Below are positions 11,942 to 25,220 of a stretch of 64,000 nt of DNA, piece after piece (the stretch's first letter is position 1; every line of letters starts with the position of its first letter). The notes beneath the pieces were generated by a model. The model was not told the DNA's origin. It saw nothing but the letters and a program-made list of their open reading frames with translations, and did not search any database. The DNA comes from Coniella vitis (taxonomy: Eukaryota; Ascomycota; Sordariomycetes; Diaporthales; Schizoparmaceae), in assembly GCA_011317545.1 (NCBI GenBank), contig WUJK01000011.1, forward strand, positions 1,379,501 through 1,443,500, written 5' to 3'. Both the position numbers and the translations under genes were made by a program.

Positions 11942-12930
11942 TAATCAAGCGAATGGTGAGCCCTGCGCAGCGACTGCAGTGTTACTATTAACACTAGCCT
12001 GATTGCTGGTGAACGAAGGAACATTTGCATTCGACGAACTTATTATGGCATTTCATCGAGCATGCACATGAGACTTTCTGTGTAATTGTTTCGTGCGCAT
12101 CTCGGAAGCCAAAAGCAGGCCCATAGCCGGGCGGCGCAATGGCTTCAGTAGCGTGCGAGGCCCATGATTCATCTCAATGGAGGCTGAAAACGCACTGCCT
12201 TTGATAGGCTTCGCCACCTGTGCATTGAAGAATGCCCTGAATAGGGAACGGAAAAGCTTAAAGGGACTAGGGCTCACACAGGCGCTGTTAGGCCACGGCC
12301 AGTAGGATCCCAGCGACATTCTTGGCACAACTGGTAACACTGTTTTGCGGCGAAGCGGTCTCATATTTTGGCATGTGAAAGCGGCCGCAGCGCAACCCAT
12401 GACCCTCAGGGCGCCCGGAAGGTGGCCAGTGTGAGAAGAAACCTCGAATGGGATTTCTGAGAGGCAGCAACGTAAACAGGGCCATGCTAAGGTGTTGTAT
12501 CGGGAAGTTGACGACTGAAGCCACGAATAATAGCGCAGTTGTCGCAGCAGAGCAATTCGCAAGAGCTTGCTCCTCCTGCGCACCTGAAAGACCCTCTCTT
12601 TTCCCCAGATTGAAGACTTGTTATAGCGGGGGGAAGACATGGATTGATATAGAGGTACAAGGCAGCATCGCCGTGCTGTGCTTCCGCTCGCCGAGTCAGA
12701 GACCAAAAGAGTGCAGAAGTGCGAAGTCTCCTTCCCCACGCCTTGGCAAGCCTCGGCAACTTTCCCCGGCCTCCTGTACCCACCTCCCACACCGGCCAAC
12801 CTCGCCGTAATTTGCCCAAATCGTTGGTATCATCGACATTATTATCGTTAGCAGCTTGGTTGAAGTGAGTTGGCTGGTGCTCAACGTGAATGCAATGCAG
12901 ATTGAAGGAGTGCAGATGATTGTTTAAATT

Positions 12931-12941
12931 GTACTATGTAC
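12931..12941 (+). repeat. GTACTATGTAC motif copy, extended palindrome
   Basis: Here the flanks extend the inverted repeat to TTGTAC-TAT-GTACAA (12929-12943), the most symmetric copy in the window. Confidence 0.7.
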
Positions 12942-13373
12942 AAGAGAATGCTTAAGCTTGAGTGGGAGCACTCTAAACAGTAGGGCAGCGGGCAGGTCTG
13001 GTATTCCAAACCTGAGAAGGGGTCCACCGGGACTCCCCATGGTCAGATGCCCGTGGGCCACAGATCCCTGCTGATCTAGCAACCTCGGCAAATCAGAGTG
13101 TCAGTAATGGCAATCGGTCCAGGCGCAAGTCTGGGGAAGCAGCAAAGCAACCCTAGCAACAGCCGAGAACGTCTGAGGACATGCCGTTCGGTGCCAACTG
13201 CCACGACGTACTTGTATTTGGACATATGACTTGCATTCCCTCCACGTCCCGACTGTTTCTTTCATCTTTTTACCTTTCTCCCCGCCTGTCATATCCTCAC
13301 AGCGCAACATCTTCCCTTCCCTTTCTTTTGCAATCATTGTTTATTGCCGTTTCCCATTCGATCATAACCTACC

Positions 13374-15513
13374 ATGGCTCCAAGAGTGATCGTTGTCGGC
13401 GGCGGCTGTAAGTCTGACCGATCTCTCCGCACGGCGACCTGCGGCATCACATGCCAAAGAAAAGAAGCATCGCCGCCCCTATCTTTCAAAATCCTGTGTA
13501 TTGACCAACCGTAACTAGTGTCTGGACTGAGTGCTGCGCACACCATTTACCTGGCCGGTGGAAATGTTGTCGTCCTCGACAAGCAAGGTAAGGCGGTCTC
13601 CCAACCTTAAGTGGGGTCCGGACTGGGTTCTATCGCGTGATGCTAACCCGAGCTTCCGTGGGTTCACAGGCTTCTTTGGCGGAAACTCCACAAAAGCTAC
13701 CTCTGGTATCAATGGTGCTTTGACGCGGACCCAAGTCGACTTGGGCATCCAAGACAGCGTTAAGCAATTCTACGATGACACATTCAAGTCCGCTCGCGAC
13801 AAGGTTCGACCGGACCTCGTCAAGGTCTTGACGTACAAGTCTGCAGCTGCTGTCGAGTGGCTTCAAGACGTTTTCAACCTTGATCTTACTCTTGTTTCTC
13901 GGTTAGGGTGCGTGAACAACTTCTCTTTCTTTGCCGAGTCTTCACGTTGCTGACTTTCAGGATATTGCAGAGGTCACTCTCAACCACGAACCCACAGAGG
14001 CCATGACGCCAAGTTTCCTGGCATGGCCATAACCTATGCCCTTATGCAAAGGCTGGAAGAGCTAGCCGAAACCGAGCCCGACCGCGTTGAGATCATCAAG
14101 AAGGCCCGTGTCACAGGCTTGAACAAGGACGGAAACACCATCACCGGTGTGAAGTATGAATACAACGGCGAGGAACAGAGTCTTGACGGTCCTGTGGTCC
14201 TAGCCACGGGTGGCTATGCAGCAGACTTTAGCGATACTTCGCTCTTGAAGAAGCACAGGCCTGATACCTTCGGTCTTGCTACCACTAACGGTGCTCACGC
14301 TACTGGTGACGGTCAGAAGATGGTCATGGCCATTGGCGGAAATGGAATTGATATGGAATCAGTTCAGGTCCACCCTACTGGCCTCGTCGACCCTAAAGAC
14401 CCTGGTTCGAAGTGGAAGTTCTTGGCCGCAGAGGCTCTTCGTGGTGAAGGTGGCCTGCTTATCAACAGCGATGGCGACCGATTCTGCGATGAACTGGGTC
14501 ACCGAGACTACGTCTCTGGTATGATGTGGAAGGAGAAGGAGAAAGGCAAATGGCCCATCCGGCTTTGCCTTAACTCCAAGGCTTCCAACACCCTGGATTT
14601 CCACACTCGTCACTATTCCGGCCGTGGGCTCATGAAGAAGATGACTGGCAAGGAACTGGCCAAAGAGATTGGCTGCTCTCCAGACCATCTGCAGAAGACT
14701 TTCCACACCTACAATGACATTGCAGAAGGCAAGCAAAAGGACCCGTGGGGCAAAAAGTTCTTCCACAACATGCCTGTGGATGTTAATGATGACTTCCATG
14801 TTGCTCTTATGGAGCCTGTGTTGCACTTCACCATGGGTGGAATCGAGATCAACGACAAGGCTCAGGTTCTCAACAGCGAGAAGAAGCCATTTGAAGGACT
14901 CTTTGCTTGTGGTGAACTTGCTGGTGGAGTTCACGGTGCCAATCGTTTGGGCGGTTCTTCTCTACTTGGCTGTGTCGTGTATGGCCGTGTTGCCGGCGAT
15001 ACTTCCAGCAATTATTTGTTCCAACAAGCTCTTAAGGGTTCTGCCGGAACATCTGCCGCTCGCCTAGGCCAAATCTCGTTACACCTCGACCCCGCCGCTG
15101 GTCGTGTAACTCTGGACTGGGGCCAAAGTGGCTCTGGTGCTTCCAACAGTACCGGCTTGACATCCCAACCCAGCACATCTGCGGCAGGTCCGTCGCCCAA
15201 GGAGAACGGCAAGGATGCCTCGAAGCCTAACAACCCCAAGGACTTTCAAGTGCCAGAAAAGGAGTTCAGTTTAGAGGAAGTTGCTAAGCACAACAAGAAG
15301 GACGACCTGTGGGTCGTTGTCAAGGGCGTTGTCCTGGACCTCACCAACTGGCTTGACGAGCACCCTGGTGGACCTCAAGCCATCATGAACTTCATGGGCC
15401 GAGATGCCACAGAGGAGTTTGAGATGTTGCACGATGACGAAGTGATTCCTAAATATGCTCCACAACAGGTCATCGGCAGAGTGAAGGGCCAAACTCCAAG
15501 TCTCGAACTGTAA
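13374..15513 (+). CDS. osm1: Soluble fumarate reductase with C-terminal cytochrome b5 (Osm1-like)
   Basis: Four exons (13374-13407, 13519-13587, 13670-13907, 13971-15513) give 627 residues. The N-terminal flavoprotein (about 3-470) is of the FAD_binding_2 / fumarate reductase type: a dinucleotide-binding VIVVGGGLSGLSAAH at the very start, GGNSTKATSGINGA, HFTMGG, and the C-terminal FAD contact GANRLGGSSLLG. The family oxidises FADH2 with fumarate, which reoxidises flavin during anaerobic growth and ER protein folding in yeast. A Ser/Pro-rich linker leads to a cytochrome b5 domain (about 544-620) with HPGG (His578) and a second haem ligand, His601. The yeast enzymes lack this haem domain. No targeting peptide precedes the FAD motif, so a cytosolic location is likely unless an upstream exon exists. 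All three introns restore conserved motifs, so the model is firm. Confidence 0.92.
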
Positions 15514-18500
15514 GTTGTGGCTCGGGTCAAGGCATGCTTCCATGACGCGGGAGCTTGTATTCGATATATACCGCCAGCTTTTGTGCGTGCGCAGATAGAT
15601 TCATTTCTGAACGCACAGTATTCTGGGTACCGGTATGTGTTTGCTTGGAAAATTAACGAAGATTTATGGGATATGGGTTGAGATATGTATTCTTTTAAGC
15701 ATGCGCAGACAAGTACAATCAACTAGATCAATGGCGCAACGTAATTGTTTTGAGGAACCAATCTCTGTCATGATGATCGTGCTCTGTTTGCATAACTAAT
15801 GACATACCAAATGGTGCCACCATGCTTCGAGGATGGAAGCAATGTTATTCGTCTCATCCAAGGTAGAGCTTCTCGAAGAAGTTCCCATGTCAATAGCTGG
15901 AGTATTTTGCCTCTGGAAAACTCTCGATTGGCTTTCTATCTAATGAATTTTTGAAACACCGCTTCTCAAAGATAGTGGCTCCATGATGATCCTTTTCCCT
16001 TGAGGCCTTTTCGATATGCCGCACGTGTTCCACCGTGCAAAATAGCCAAACCTAAGTGCACCTATTCAAAATCCACTTCGCCTATGACTAGTCTTGTTTG
16101 ATTGTAAACCAGGACAGTAGCAGTTTGCTCGATTCGACTTCCTCTCACTGACGAGTTAATTCACAATGGCATGCTTACAGCACTGCCAGTGATGTATTCC
16201 TTTTCACCTCTCTCCTTCGCCCGACTGTGTGCGTGTGGTCTGTTTCAAGCAGAGGCATCTTTGTTATTGGGTACACTTTTGTAGGTTGAGTGGTGAGGGG
16301 TGTTTGCATCTACAATGTCCGACCTGGTTAGTGATTTGTTATATATGCTAATCACCATGCTAGTTGGAGGACATGCTTTCTTGACATAACAGTTAGAATA
16401 TTCATATAGAGTATATGCAACGTTGTCAACATGCACTATATGAGATATCCTGGAAAGGCACGATCCCATCATATCGTGCCAGCCAATGCAGGACGAGAAT
16501 GATTCTTATCACCCTCACCAGACTATAGATATTTCCAAGGTCCCAATTCCATTTCCACAATCCTGTACCCGAGAAGAGCGCGGTCTCTTTTGAAAGTAAT
16601 CTGGGACGCGGCTGACAGATAGATAACTGGAGACGAACACAGGCTTGAGACACATATGGTCGTGCATTTGTAGCTGACCGAGTTTCAGATCACACAATGG
16701 CAATGTCTGCATGTTTTCCGCCGCTCACCTTATAGCAGAAGACTGGAAGTGTTCCCAATACTTGTATATACTCCGCGAGGTGTAGTTGGCGACACTTCCT
16801 GGCGCGCTTCAGCAGCCGTGGTTTCAAAAGACTCCTGCACCCTGAACTTACAGCCGGACGTGGTAGATTGTGGCATTTCATTCCTAGAGGCATTCTTTAC
16901 TATAATCGATCCCAGTCTCCCCTTTCCGCATTGTCCCGAAGACTCTTGGTTTCAACTGATCATCACAAGGTGCCCTCATTGTTAGTACAAATTGCCTCTT
17001 TCGTGTCTTGTCCAGCTCGGAGGGCCCGTAAAGGGAGAGACCGCTCACCTGCTCAGAAGTGACTTGCAAACAACACAGGCTTATTAGCATCAAACTCGAC
17101 GCCGTTTCTGGCGTACCTTGTGCCGGTCAATAAGTGACCGGCAGCCACGCAGGATTGGTGGCGCTGAAAGATTGGTTGAGCGACAGGGAGAAGAAAAGGT
17201 GCGGAAGGATTTATGGCGTATTCATCTTCGGATGGTGCTCATATGGTGGGGAACACCGCATTGCATATTATGGATGTGCACCGCTGTTTTTGGCCTTTAG
17301 TTTGAACGGGTATTATGTGTATTGTTTACGTTTTAGGCAGCAGAATATGCTTAACGGTGGCTGCTCATGTTCACGGACAGGCTCTCGCTGGGAAAGGTTG
17401 GACGAGACGCAGCATCTCATGGAACCGAGGCTTTGGTGCCGAAGGACATTGAAATCTGGGGTAAACATATCCACACAGTTCAATGTGGCGCCGCAGATGC
17501 CATAGTGTGTACTGTATACTTCTTAGTATTCGCAAAGCACTCATGACTCCAAGTATACAATTTGCGATATGCACGGTCTGTTGTATGACCCACGTCAGCG
17601 CATATACATGGTATCATTGCGGTGTTGATGCGGAACGTCCGAGACCTGGATATGAAAACCCGCAATGCACCAGCTCTCCCGTCTGGCCACTTGTGTTTTC
17701 CAGTATGAAGTTTTCAACAAGAGTGAGGGTTCCCAGCATGGCACCCCGAATTAGCCATGTTTGCTGCTGACTCGTTGGTGGGAACACACCGGCAAGAGCG
17801 TCGCAAGGGACTGCAGAAGGTTTGAGGTACAGCCTCCAAGCCCAGAGACGAAACCGGGCGCAACGCCTTGCCTGGTTGGCTGTTCACCCCACATGTGGCC
17901 GCTGGTGAGCTGGCTTAGCAGCGACCGAATCCGTCGTTCAGAGACTCGGCGAGTCGAGCAAGCAGGTGCAGGCCCCTTGTGGCGCCCAGTCGATTAGTCT
18001 AAGTTGACTATTCACTGCGGCATCCTATCAAGTTCCCCGGAGAATTTGCACATACCGAATGCGAGAGTGATGTAGCATGGTGACTGCCAAAGGGCGTCCA
18101 GCCTGCTGTAATTGTACTGAGTGTCAGGACTTATGGACCAGAAGTACTTGGGTGCTAGGGTGCACCTCCGCTGAAAAAAGGAGAGACAGTTGGCTGTAGG
18201 AGGGTCAGCGCCTGAATTGCCGCTGGAGACAATACCTTAGACGGACGCACACCTGGCACAGTAGGAACAGCATGCACTACGTAGAGTTACAAGTGCTACT
18301 GCCCCCTCCCCCAGCCCAAGGGCCTAAACCTAGCCCACCCCCAAACTTTGCAGCTGGGCCCGGATTTGGATCCAATCAGAGCGCGATGCCCCAGGATGTG
18401 GCAGACTAATGGCCTCTCTTTTCCCCAAGGTCGAACCCCATGCCGCTCTTTCTTTTCGCGCCTTGGCAACCTGGCAACGCACCTGGGCCCTACTGGGACA

Positions 18501-19029
18501 CCCTGCACATACTATGCGCCCCTTCCTGCCTTGTACCCGCCATTTTCGCACCGGATTCTCCATCTTTCCTTCCTCCATCGATTGCGACTCCTTCCGGTCT
18601 TTGCCTTTGAGCTAGCTAGCCTGCCAGCCCGCCCGCCCTGCCCGTGCGCCCACTTGCACCTCCACCGACTTGCTGCAGCACAGCACCGCACCCGCTGACT
18701 GACTATTCATCATTCAACACATCCCGTGCCATCTCTCCACCGACTCCATCCTTTCTTTTCACGACTGCACTCTGCACATCCACCCATCGCTTCGGTTTTC
18801 TTCCTCAAGCACGATCGCCTTCCGCGCAGATTCCGACTTCCATCCACCACCACCATCACCACCGACTTCTCTTCTTCCTACTCTGCGATTTCGACCACGG
18901 CCATTGCTTCTGCAAATGGTCGTCCACGAGACGACCCGTCGAACTTACCGTCGACTACCACGACCACGATATTTTGCGACGGAACATTGCTAGAACCAAC
19001 CGTGGCCTGACGTCCTCGAAACTCGCACC
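15514..19029. other. Long intergenic region and hexose transporter leader
   Basis: 3.5 kb between two plus-strand genes. 15514 to about 18300 shows no gene by domain content or splice-compatible exons. From about 18400 the plus strand becomes C/T-rich, typical of a fungal core promoter and long leader for the transporter at 19030. A short upstream ORF is listed separately. Confidence 0.5.
18916..18993 (+). promoter_or_regulatory. Possible upstream ORF in transporter leader
   Basis: ATG at 18916 opens 25 codons ending in TAG at 18991-18993, 36 nt before the main ATG at 19030. The peptide is Arg-rich (MVVHETTRRTYRRLPRPRYF...). It matters only if transcription starts upstream of 18916, which the C/T-rich tract before it makes plausible. 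It could reduce or condition translation of the transporter. Confidence 0.4.
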
Positions 19030-20900
19030 ATGGCTATTGCCATGGGCTGGCGAAAGCCAGACAATGTCGCCGGCTCCTCCGCCCCGGCCATCATGATCGG
19101 CATTTTTGTCGCTTCCGGAGGTCTCTTATTTGGATACGATACTGGGTGAGGCACACCCGGAATCCAAGCACGCCTGTAAATTTTAGAGGCAAAGGTCGTC
19201 GTTCATCGAAATGGGTGGCTAACTCGGGTTTTGGTACACACAGAACCATCAATGGAATACTCGCTATGCGGGCTTTCAAAGACCAGTTTTCAACGGGATA
19301 CAAAGACGACCACGGACTTGCGCTGGCGCCAAGCCAGACCGCTATCGTTGTTGCGATTCTTAGCCTGGGTACGGTTATTGGCGCACTTCTTGCGGCTCCG
19401 GCCGGCGATCACTTTGGACGGCGCATATCACTGATCACGGCTGTCATGATCTTCAATTTTGGATGCATATTCCAGGTCTGTGCATCAGCAATACCGATGC
19501 TGCTCGCTGGAAGGTAAGGCTGCACCACATGGTGATAGACCCTGCTGCGGCTTGTCATGATCACTTTACTGATGTGTTTTTACAGATTCTTTGCTGGAGT
19601 TGGTGTCGGTGTCATCTCCGTGCTTGTTCCGATTTATCAAGCCGAAATGGCGCCCAAATGGATCCGAGGAACTCTTGTCTGCTTTTATCAACTCTCCATA
19701 ACCGTGGGCCTACTAACAGCCGCAATTATCAACCTCATTACCAACAAAATGGACGGTGCTGCTGCCTATCGTATACCACTTGGCCTTCAATTCACTTGGG
19801 CTTGTGTCTTGTGCCTCGGTCTTCTTATTTTACCAGAAACTCCTCGTTATCTTATCAAACAGGGACAAAAAGATGCCGCCGCCATTTCGCTCAGCCGTTT
19901 ACGACGCTTGGATCGGCTGCATCCGGCCCTCGTTGAGGAGCTGAGCGAGATCGAGGCGAACCACGAATACGAACTTGCTCTTGGACCCGCAACTTACAAG
20001 GACATGATCATGGGCGCACCGCATCTCGGGCGCCGTACCCTGACAGGCTGTGGCCTACAAATGCTGCAGCAATTGACCGGCGTCAACTTCATCATGTACT
20101 ATGGGACCACCTTCTTCAATGCCGCCGGAATCTCCAACTCGTTCCTTATATCCATGATTATCAGCCTCGTCAACTTCTTGTCCACGTTCCCGGCCCTTTT
20201 CATCATTGAATCCTGGGGTCGTCGAAAGGTTCTCATTGTCGGAGCCATTGCCATGGCTGTCTGCCAATTACTCATTGCAGCGTTCACAATTGCAGCTGGC
20301 GACTCGATGAAAACCACCGCCCATCAGATACTCGTCGTATTCATCTGTGTCGACATTTTCTTTTTTGCGGCGTCGTGGGGTCCCGTTACTTGGGTCATCA
20401 CGTCTGAAATCTATCCTCTCAAGGTCCGAGCAAAATCTACATCCGTGTCGACTGCCTCTAATTGGCTCCTGAATTTCGGAATATCCTACGGCACGCCATA
20501 CATGGTCGAAGAAGGTGTCGGCTACGCCGATATGGGAACCCGGGTATTCTTTGTGTGGGGTGCGTTCTGCGTAGTTGCTGCCGTCTTCGCCTGGGCATTT
20601 GTCTATGAGACGAGCAAGCTCAGTCTTGAACAGATTGATGAGATGTATGAGCGTGTCTCCAAAGCATGGAAGAGCGAACAGTTCGAGCCGAGCTGGAGTT
20701 TCCAGCAAATGCGCGACTTGGGCTTCTCGGATTCAGGGATTCAACCACAGGAACCAGGACAAGAGTTGGAGCCAACTTCCTCACACTCATCTCAACCGTC
20801 CGAAATCGAGACCAACCAGTCTTTGTCAGCCGTCCAATCCACGACGGAAGCAGAAAACAAAATAATATCAACCTTGGGTCATGTCGACTTCAGCTATTAA
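19030..20900 (+). CDS. MFS hexose transporter
   Basis: Three exons (19030-19145, 19244-19513, 19586-20900) give 566 residues. It is a sugar porter of the major facilitator superfamily in the plasma membrane, moving glucose or another hexose, probably with H+. Seen: the TM1 motif GGLLFGYDTG joined across intron 1 to TINGILAM; GDHFGRR after TM2; RFFAGVGVGVISVLVPIYQAE; PETPRYL before the central loop; QQLTGVNFIMYYG in TM7; ESWGRR after TM8; and VYETSKLSLEQIDEM after TM12. TM1 and its surroundings resemble Neurospora RCO-3 and Aspergillus monosaccharide transporters, some of which act as glucose sensors. The C-terminal tail is about 90 residues, Ser/Gln/Glu-rich, and shorter than in yeast Snf3/Rgt2. 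Substrate and sensor role cannot be told from sequence. Confidence 0.93.
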
Positions 20901-22336
20901 GACGAGGGCGTCTCCTGGCTACTCTTCATTTATCACTTTATATCAGGCCGTCTACACGCGACGCAAATTCACAAATGGTCAGACGGACTATTCAGCAATT
21001 CTTCATATATTTTTATGTATTCTTATTGGAGGAATGAACGGGAATATGGACGTCAAAGCAATACATATTCAAGCAAAACAAGATACCAGCGTTGGAGTTT
21101 CTACTTGGGAGGCAGGATTCGGATAGCGGAGTTTTTGGACCAGGGTAAATAGGGATCAATGATATCAACTTTCCTCACATACGCCATGCGAATGTTTGCA
21201 AAATTTCTGGCACAGCGGCCATATCTTTTATATCATGTGATGTAGTATCCCTAATCCGCCGACTTTATTTATACTCGTTCGGATTCCTGGAACGGGAAGA
21301 AGTAGTAAGTACAACCATGTAACATGGTTATGTTGCACACAGCATCTATTTATATATGGCCTATACTATGTGACATCAAATAAGGTAGCATCCGGGACCA
21401 TAGGTCTTGTCTTGGAAATCGCTGGAGGCAGCCCCTTGGTTGTTGAAGGGGGGCGGGGTGAAGCCAGATGCGTCCTCGCGCCTCCTATAGCCAGCTGGCT
21501 TAACCACAAATACCTCGCGAGGCAATGACTTATCTAGGCTATCGTGTTGTAGAAAGGTATATAAAGATATGTCTGTAATGTGGTATTGAGCTTGATCCTC
21601 CAAAAGAAAAAGTTCAATATGAAAGCGTCCATTCCCGTCCCATCACATCCTCTCCTACCCTATCGTCTCCATTCCGTCTCAAACAATCCAATAATCTGAT
21701 GATCTGCCGGGGTGCGGGGACAGAGCACAAGACGAGGATCTGATTCCTCCTCGAGCACAATAGAAAGCTCTATCTAGCACTTACATAGTCCTAAACTTAG
21801 TAGGCTAGGGCATCTACACGACTGCACGGATGCATACACATTCGTTCAATGCCCTATAGCTTTGGGCACACGATTCTTCGCATTATGTACCTATGAGAAC
21901 AGGTATGTCTATAGGAAGTACAGCGGCTTTGATGTGGAGGTCCCAGCAATTGTTCAAATACTCCGCACCCGAATGACTTCAATCCATTGCCTGTCTTGAC
22001 CACGAGTCTTGTAAATGTGTCCGCCTCCATCTAGTAATAATCTAACTCTTCTAATTCTAGAGGGTATCTCATGTTTTATACGACGGTGAAAGGAGTGGAA
22101 GAATAAGGAAAAACTCTCAACAAAGGATAACCATTAAAAACCACCTGTGGGATGTGCTGTGCATCTTCCATCGTCTTCATCGAGAGCTAAATGACATACA
22201 CATGCTTGAAATACAAAAACAAAGGACCCTTTCGCCGTGTGGGAGAGCCACTACAAGAAAAACACGCTCGCTGGCTCGCTTGTATCAAGTCTGTAAAGGG
22301 AAAGAAGAGACAGAACATAAAAAGGTGTGAAGAAAA
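20901..22336. other. Convergent intergenic region
   Basis: 3' sides of the hexose transporter (+) and the ThrE-type gene (-). It contains a near copy of the recurrent word (TACTATGTG, 21364-21372) and AT-rich likely 3' UTR sequence. No gene was found. Confidence 0.5.
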
Positions 22337-25220
22337 TTAGAAACTGAATAGCCCACTCCTCCTCTTCCCCAAAGGATAAACCAGCAACGCTGCGAGGCTC
22401 AGACCCACCGAGATGCTGATTGCGACCTGGATTACACTTCCCAGCACCGAGAAGGCACCGCTACTGAGATCCGACGAGCCACTCGCTGCTTCGGCAGTCG
22501 AATTCCCGGTGATGGCATTTGCAGACGTGACACCCGCCACGAGCGAACCTCCTGATGCAAGACCCGAGGGCACCTGCACAAAGATGGCGGGCAGCATAGC
22601 CGCAGCGGCGAGGCCGTAGCCGACTCGGCGGCCGTCGGGTGCTCCCGTGAGTTGCGGCTTCAGAGCTGCTTCAGGATCAGTTCTAGCTGGATTGCGCAGA
22701 CGCATGAGGCGTGGCTGGAGCTGCTTCTCCCACATATCGAGCCAAATATTTTGGGTATGGCGGCTTAGGCGCGAGTAACTACAAGAAACGAAAGTCAGCA
22801 TTGCGTCACATGGCTTGACTAGGAGGTGTTCATATGGTGGGGGACTTACAAGTTTGCCAGGACTCCAATGGTGAGGGCACCCAGCGTGTTGGACACAGTC
22901 GACGAAGAGGTGGCCTTGTTGGTGAAGCTGTTGACGACATAACCCGTAAACGAAATGCCAAGCATAACTGGCATTTGCTTCCACTTGGCATGATTGATTA
23001 CGCACAAGCATATCGTGTAAAGTGGTACAAACAGCAAGTTCCAGTAGCTATTGAGAGGGTTGCTGCATGATGTCTCGCTGACCGCGTTCTTATCCATCAA
23101 CCCATACAAGGTCGCACCAATAGTTATACCGTATGCGAGGAAAAGGGTGTAAATCATGGCATACACCATTCTTACAGAGCCAGCAATCATATTGTGGCTC
23201 TGTAGCTCCAGACTGCCGCACAAGACCATGTAGCCTGGCAGAATGAGAGCGATGGATGACTGAGTAAGGGCAGAGAAGCAAAAAAGCCGCTCGCCGCGAT
23301 ACATTATGGAGCCGAACATGCGGCCCAGAAAGGCCATCAAGAGTGAGGCAGAGATCTCAAAGACGTTGGAGTAAAGCTCGCTTGAGGGCGCTGCGAACAG
23401 CTGCATGACACCTAGGATACAACCCATGACAAAGGCAATGGGTAAGTCGATCCATCGCCCCTCGAAAGCGAAGGGTGCCACTGTGACGGCTGCGAATCCA
23501 TAGAAGATGACTCGGATAAGCTTGCTGTATTTGACCCCCTTGTTGACGATGTTATCCAAGCGGAACATGGCTTCATCGACGGAGATGAGGTCGTGCACAA
23601 CGAGTTTGTAAATGTCGTGGACATCGTGCAGCTTTCCAAGGTTTACACCTTGCGGTGCCCGCACAATCTTGACCTCTGTCGTATGGGTTTCGACGTCGTC
23701 AAAAGAGATGATCATACAGCCTGGCAAATACAAGAATTGACCTTGTATAGCTAGCACGCGGGCGGACATGGCCATGTATGCCTCTAGCCTGTGGGTGGGC
23801 GCGCCATATTCCATGAGCGCACGGCACAGCTTCACGAGATATCGGTGGCGTGAAATGATCTCCGCAATACTGGAGAATGGTCAGCATGAAGTGTCAGCAA
23901 GTGTATGCCGAGTGGTAAATCAAGCATAACTTGGAATGCCGAACTCAAGATTGGCTAGTAAGGGCCAGAGATGAAAACTTACTGCTTAGTGACCAGCAGC
24001 TGCTGGGCCTTGACCGATGACTTTGACAGCTTCCGCTTGTGCTCCTTCTTTGGCTTTTCCCTATCTTGTTTCACCTTGCTCGATACCAACTCCGAATAGT
24101 CCTTGCTAGCACCGGAGGTAGCAGGCGCAACAAGTGTCGACGTTGATCCGACAAGTTCAGCAAGCGTAGAAGCCGAGTGACGTGAGCCAAGCCCAAACAG
24201 TCCGCTACGAGGGCGAGATGGCGGATCCGGTACACGTGGCGTGCCGGGCATGGTGCTAGGGGGTGAGCTCCGCGGCGTTCGGTTCGGTGTGCGGTTGGGC
24301 GTCCGGCCATCGGGAGTCGATGAGTCGCCATCTTGCCTGTTCTCATCGCTGCTGTACAATTTGAGAAGGCTGCCGAGAATACCGCCATGGTACTTGGGAG
24401 GCGCCGCAGGGACGTATTCCAGGTCGTATGCCACAGGGGTGGCTGTTCCGGAGTGATTGCCTGCGTTGCTAGAGACCTGCGGCGTTGGGACAGACGGCGT
24501 GGCCTGGCCCCGATACCGCTGTGTATGCTTGCGGACCAGTCTGTCTGCTTCTGTCTCGACTTTCTTGCGGTAAGTAAGGCCGTCCACGTCAGCCTCTGCG
24601 GACGGAGCCACGCCTGATGCAGTGCCACTGGCCTCTGACCTGACACGTTGCCAGTCGTGAGTGCTGACTTCGTCGAGCAGACCATTTTGTGAGTAGTCAT
24701 CCAAGTCTATTGACGTTCTCATGGACGCCAAGCCAGACACACTCTCTGCAAGCCGACCTGCTCGGTTCCTGGCCTCAATCTCAGAAGGATGGGCAAACCC
24801 CGCTATGGGCTCCGTTGGGCTGGCAGGTCTGCTAGACTTGCGCAAAGCCGGACGCGGACGTGGCAAACGGAGTTGGGCGGGGCTAGAGTGATCTTCGGGC
24901 TTGAGGATCTTTTCCAAGGCTTCGGTCAATTCGGCGCGGTCAAAGGAGTCTCGACGAGTCGCAGGTCCAGCACCGGGCGTATTGTTCGTCGAGTCTCCGC
25001 CAGCTGGCGCCAGTGAGAAGTAGTCATCTTCTTTCTCTTTTGGAGGAAAAGGGTTTTTGTCGAAGGCTGCGAATCCAACCTTCTTCTTCTTGGATGCTTT
25101 GTACTCCTCGCCGTCCTTGGGGGTTGTGATTGTTAGAATAGGATGAGGCGGACTTGGTGATTTGTTCTCTGGGCTGCCGGAGCGAGGAGCATCTGGTTGG
25201 GTGGAAGAGGAAGACGACAT
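22337..25220 (-). CDS. prm10: Prm10/ThrE-type membrane protein (DUF1212)
   Basis: Three exons (25220-23983, 23869-22850, 22778-22337) give 899 residues. The first ~410 residues are predicted disordered: Ser/Pro/Arg-rich, with KKKKVGFAAFDKNPFPPKE near residue 45 and a repeated RTPN unit. The C-terminal half is a ThrE/DUF1212 permease-like domain with about ten membrane spans: an amphipathic start (KHIAEIISRHRYLVKLC, made by joining exons 1 and 2), YGAPTHRLEAYM, VKIVRAPQGVNLGKL, and later LILPGYMVLCGSLEL. Bacterial ThrE exports threonine. The yeast relatives (Prm10 and the Yjl107 family) are pheromone-induced membrane proteins of unknown substrate. The junctions regenerate the domain (VLANF|YSRL), so the structure is firm. 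Transport of an amino acid is only an analogy. Confidence 0.88.

Larger units (their letters stand above)
11428..13373. other. Divergent intergenic region
   Basis: This separates the fasciclin gene (-) from the fumarate reductase gene (+) and must contain both promoters. It holds three copies of the TACTATGTAC word (listed separately) and a pyrimidine-rich leader (about 13250-13340) just before the fumarate reductase start. The longer ORFs here lack family features and overlap one another on both strands. Confidence 0.5.

Noticed and set aside
18644..19096. Long plus-strand frames covering the hexose transporter leader.
   Set aside because: Their listed starts are GTG, the composition follows the C/T-rich leader, and they overlap the well-supported ATG at 19030 in other frames.
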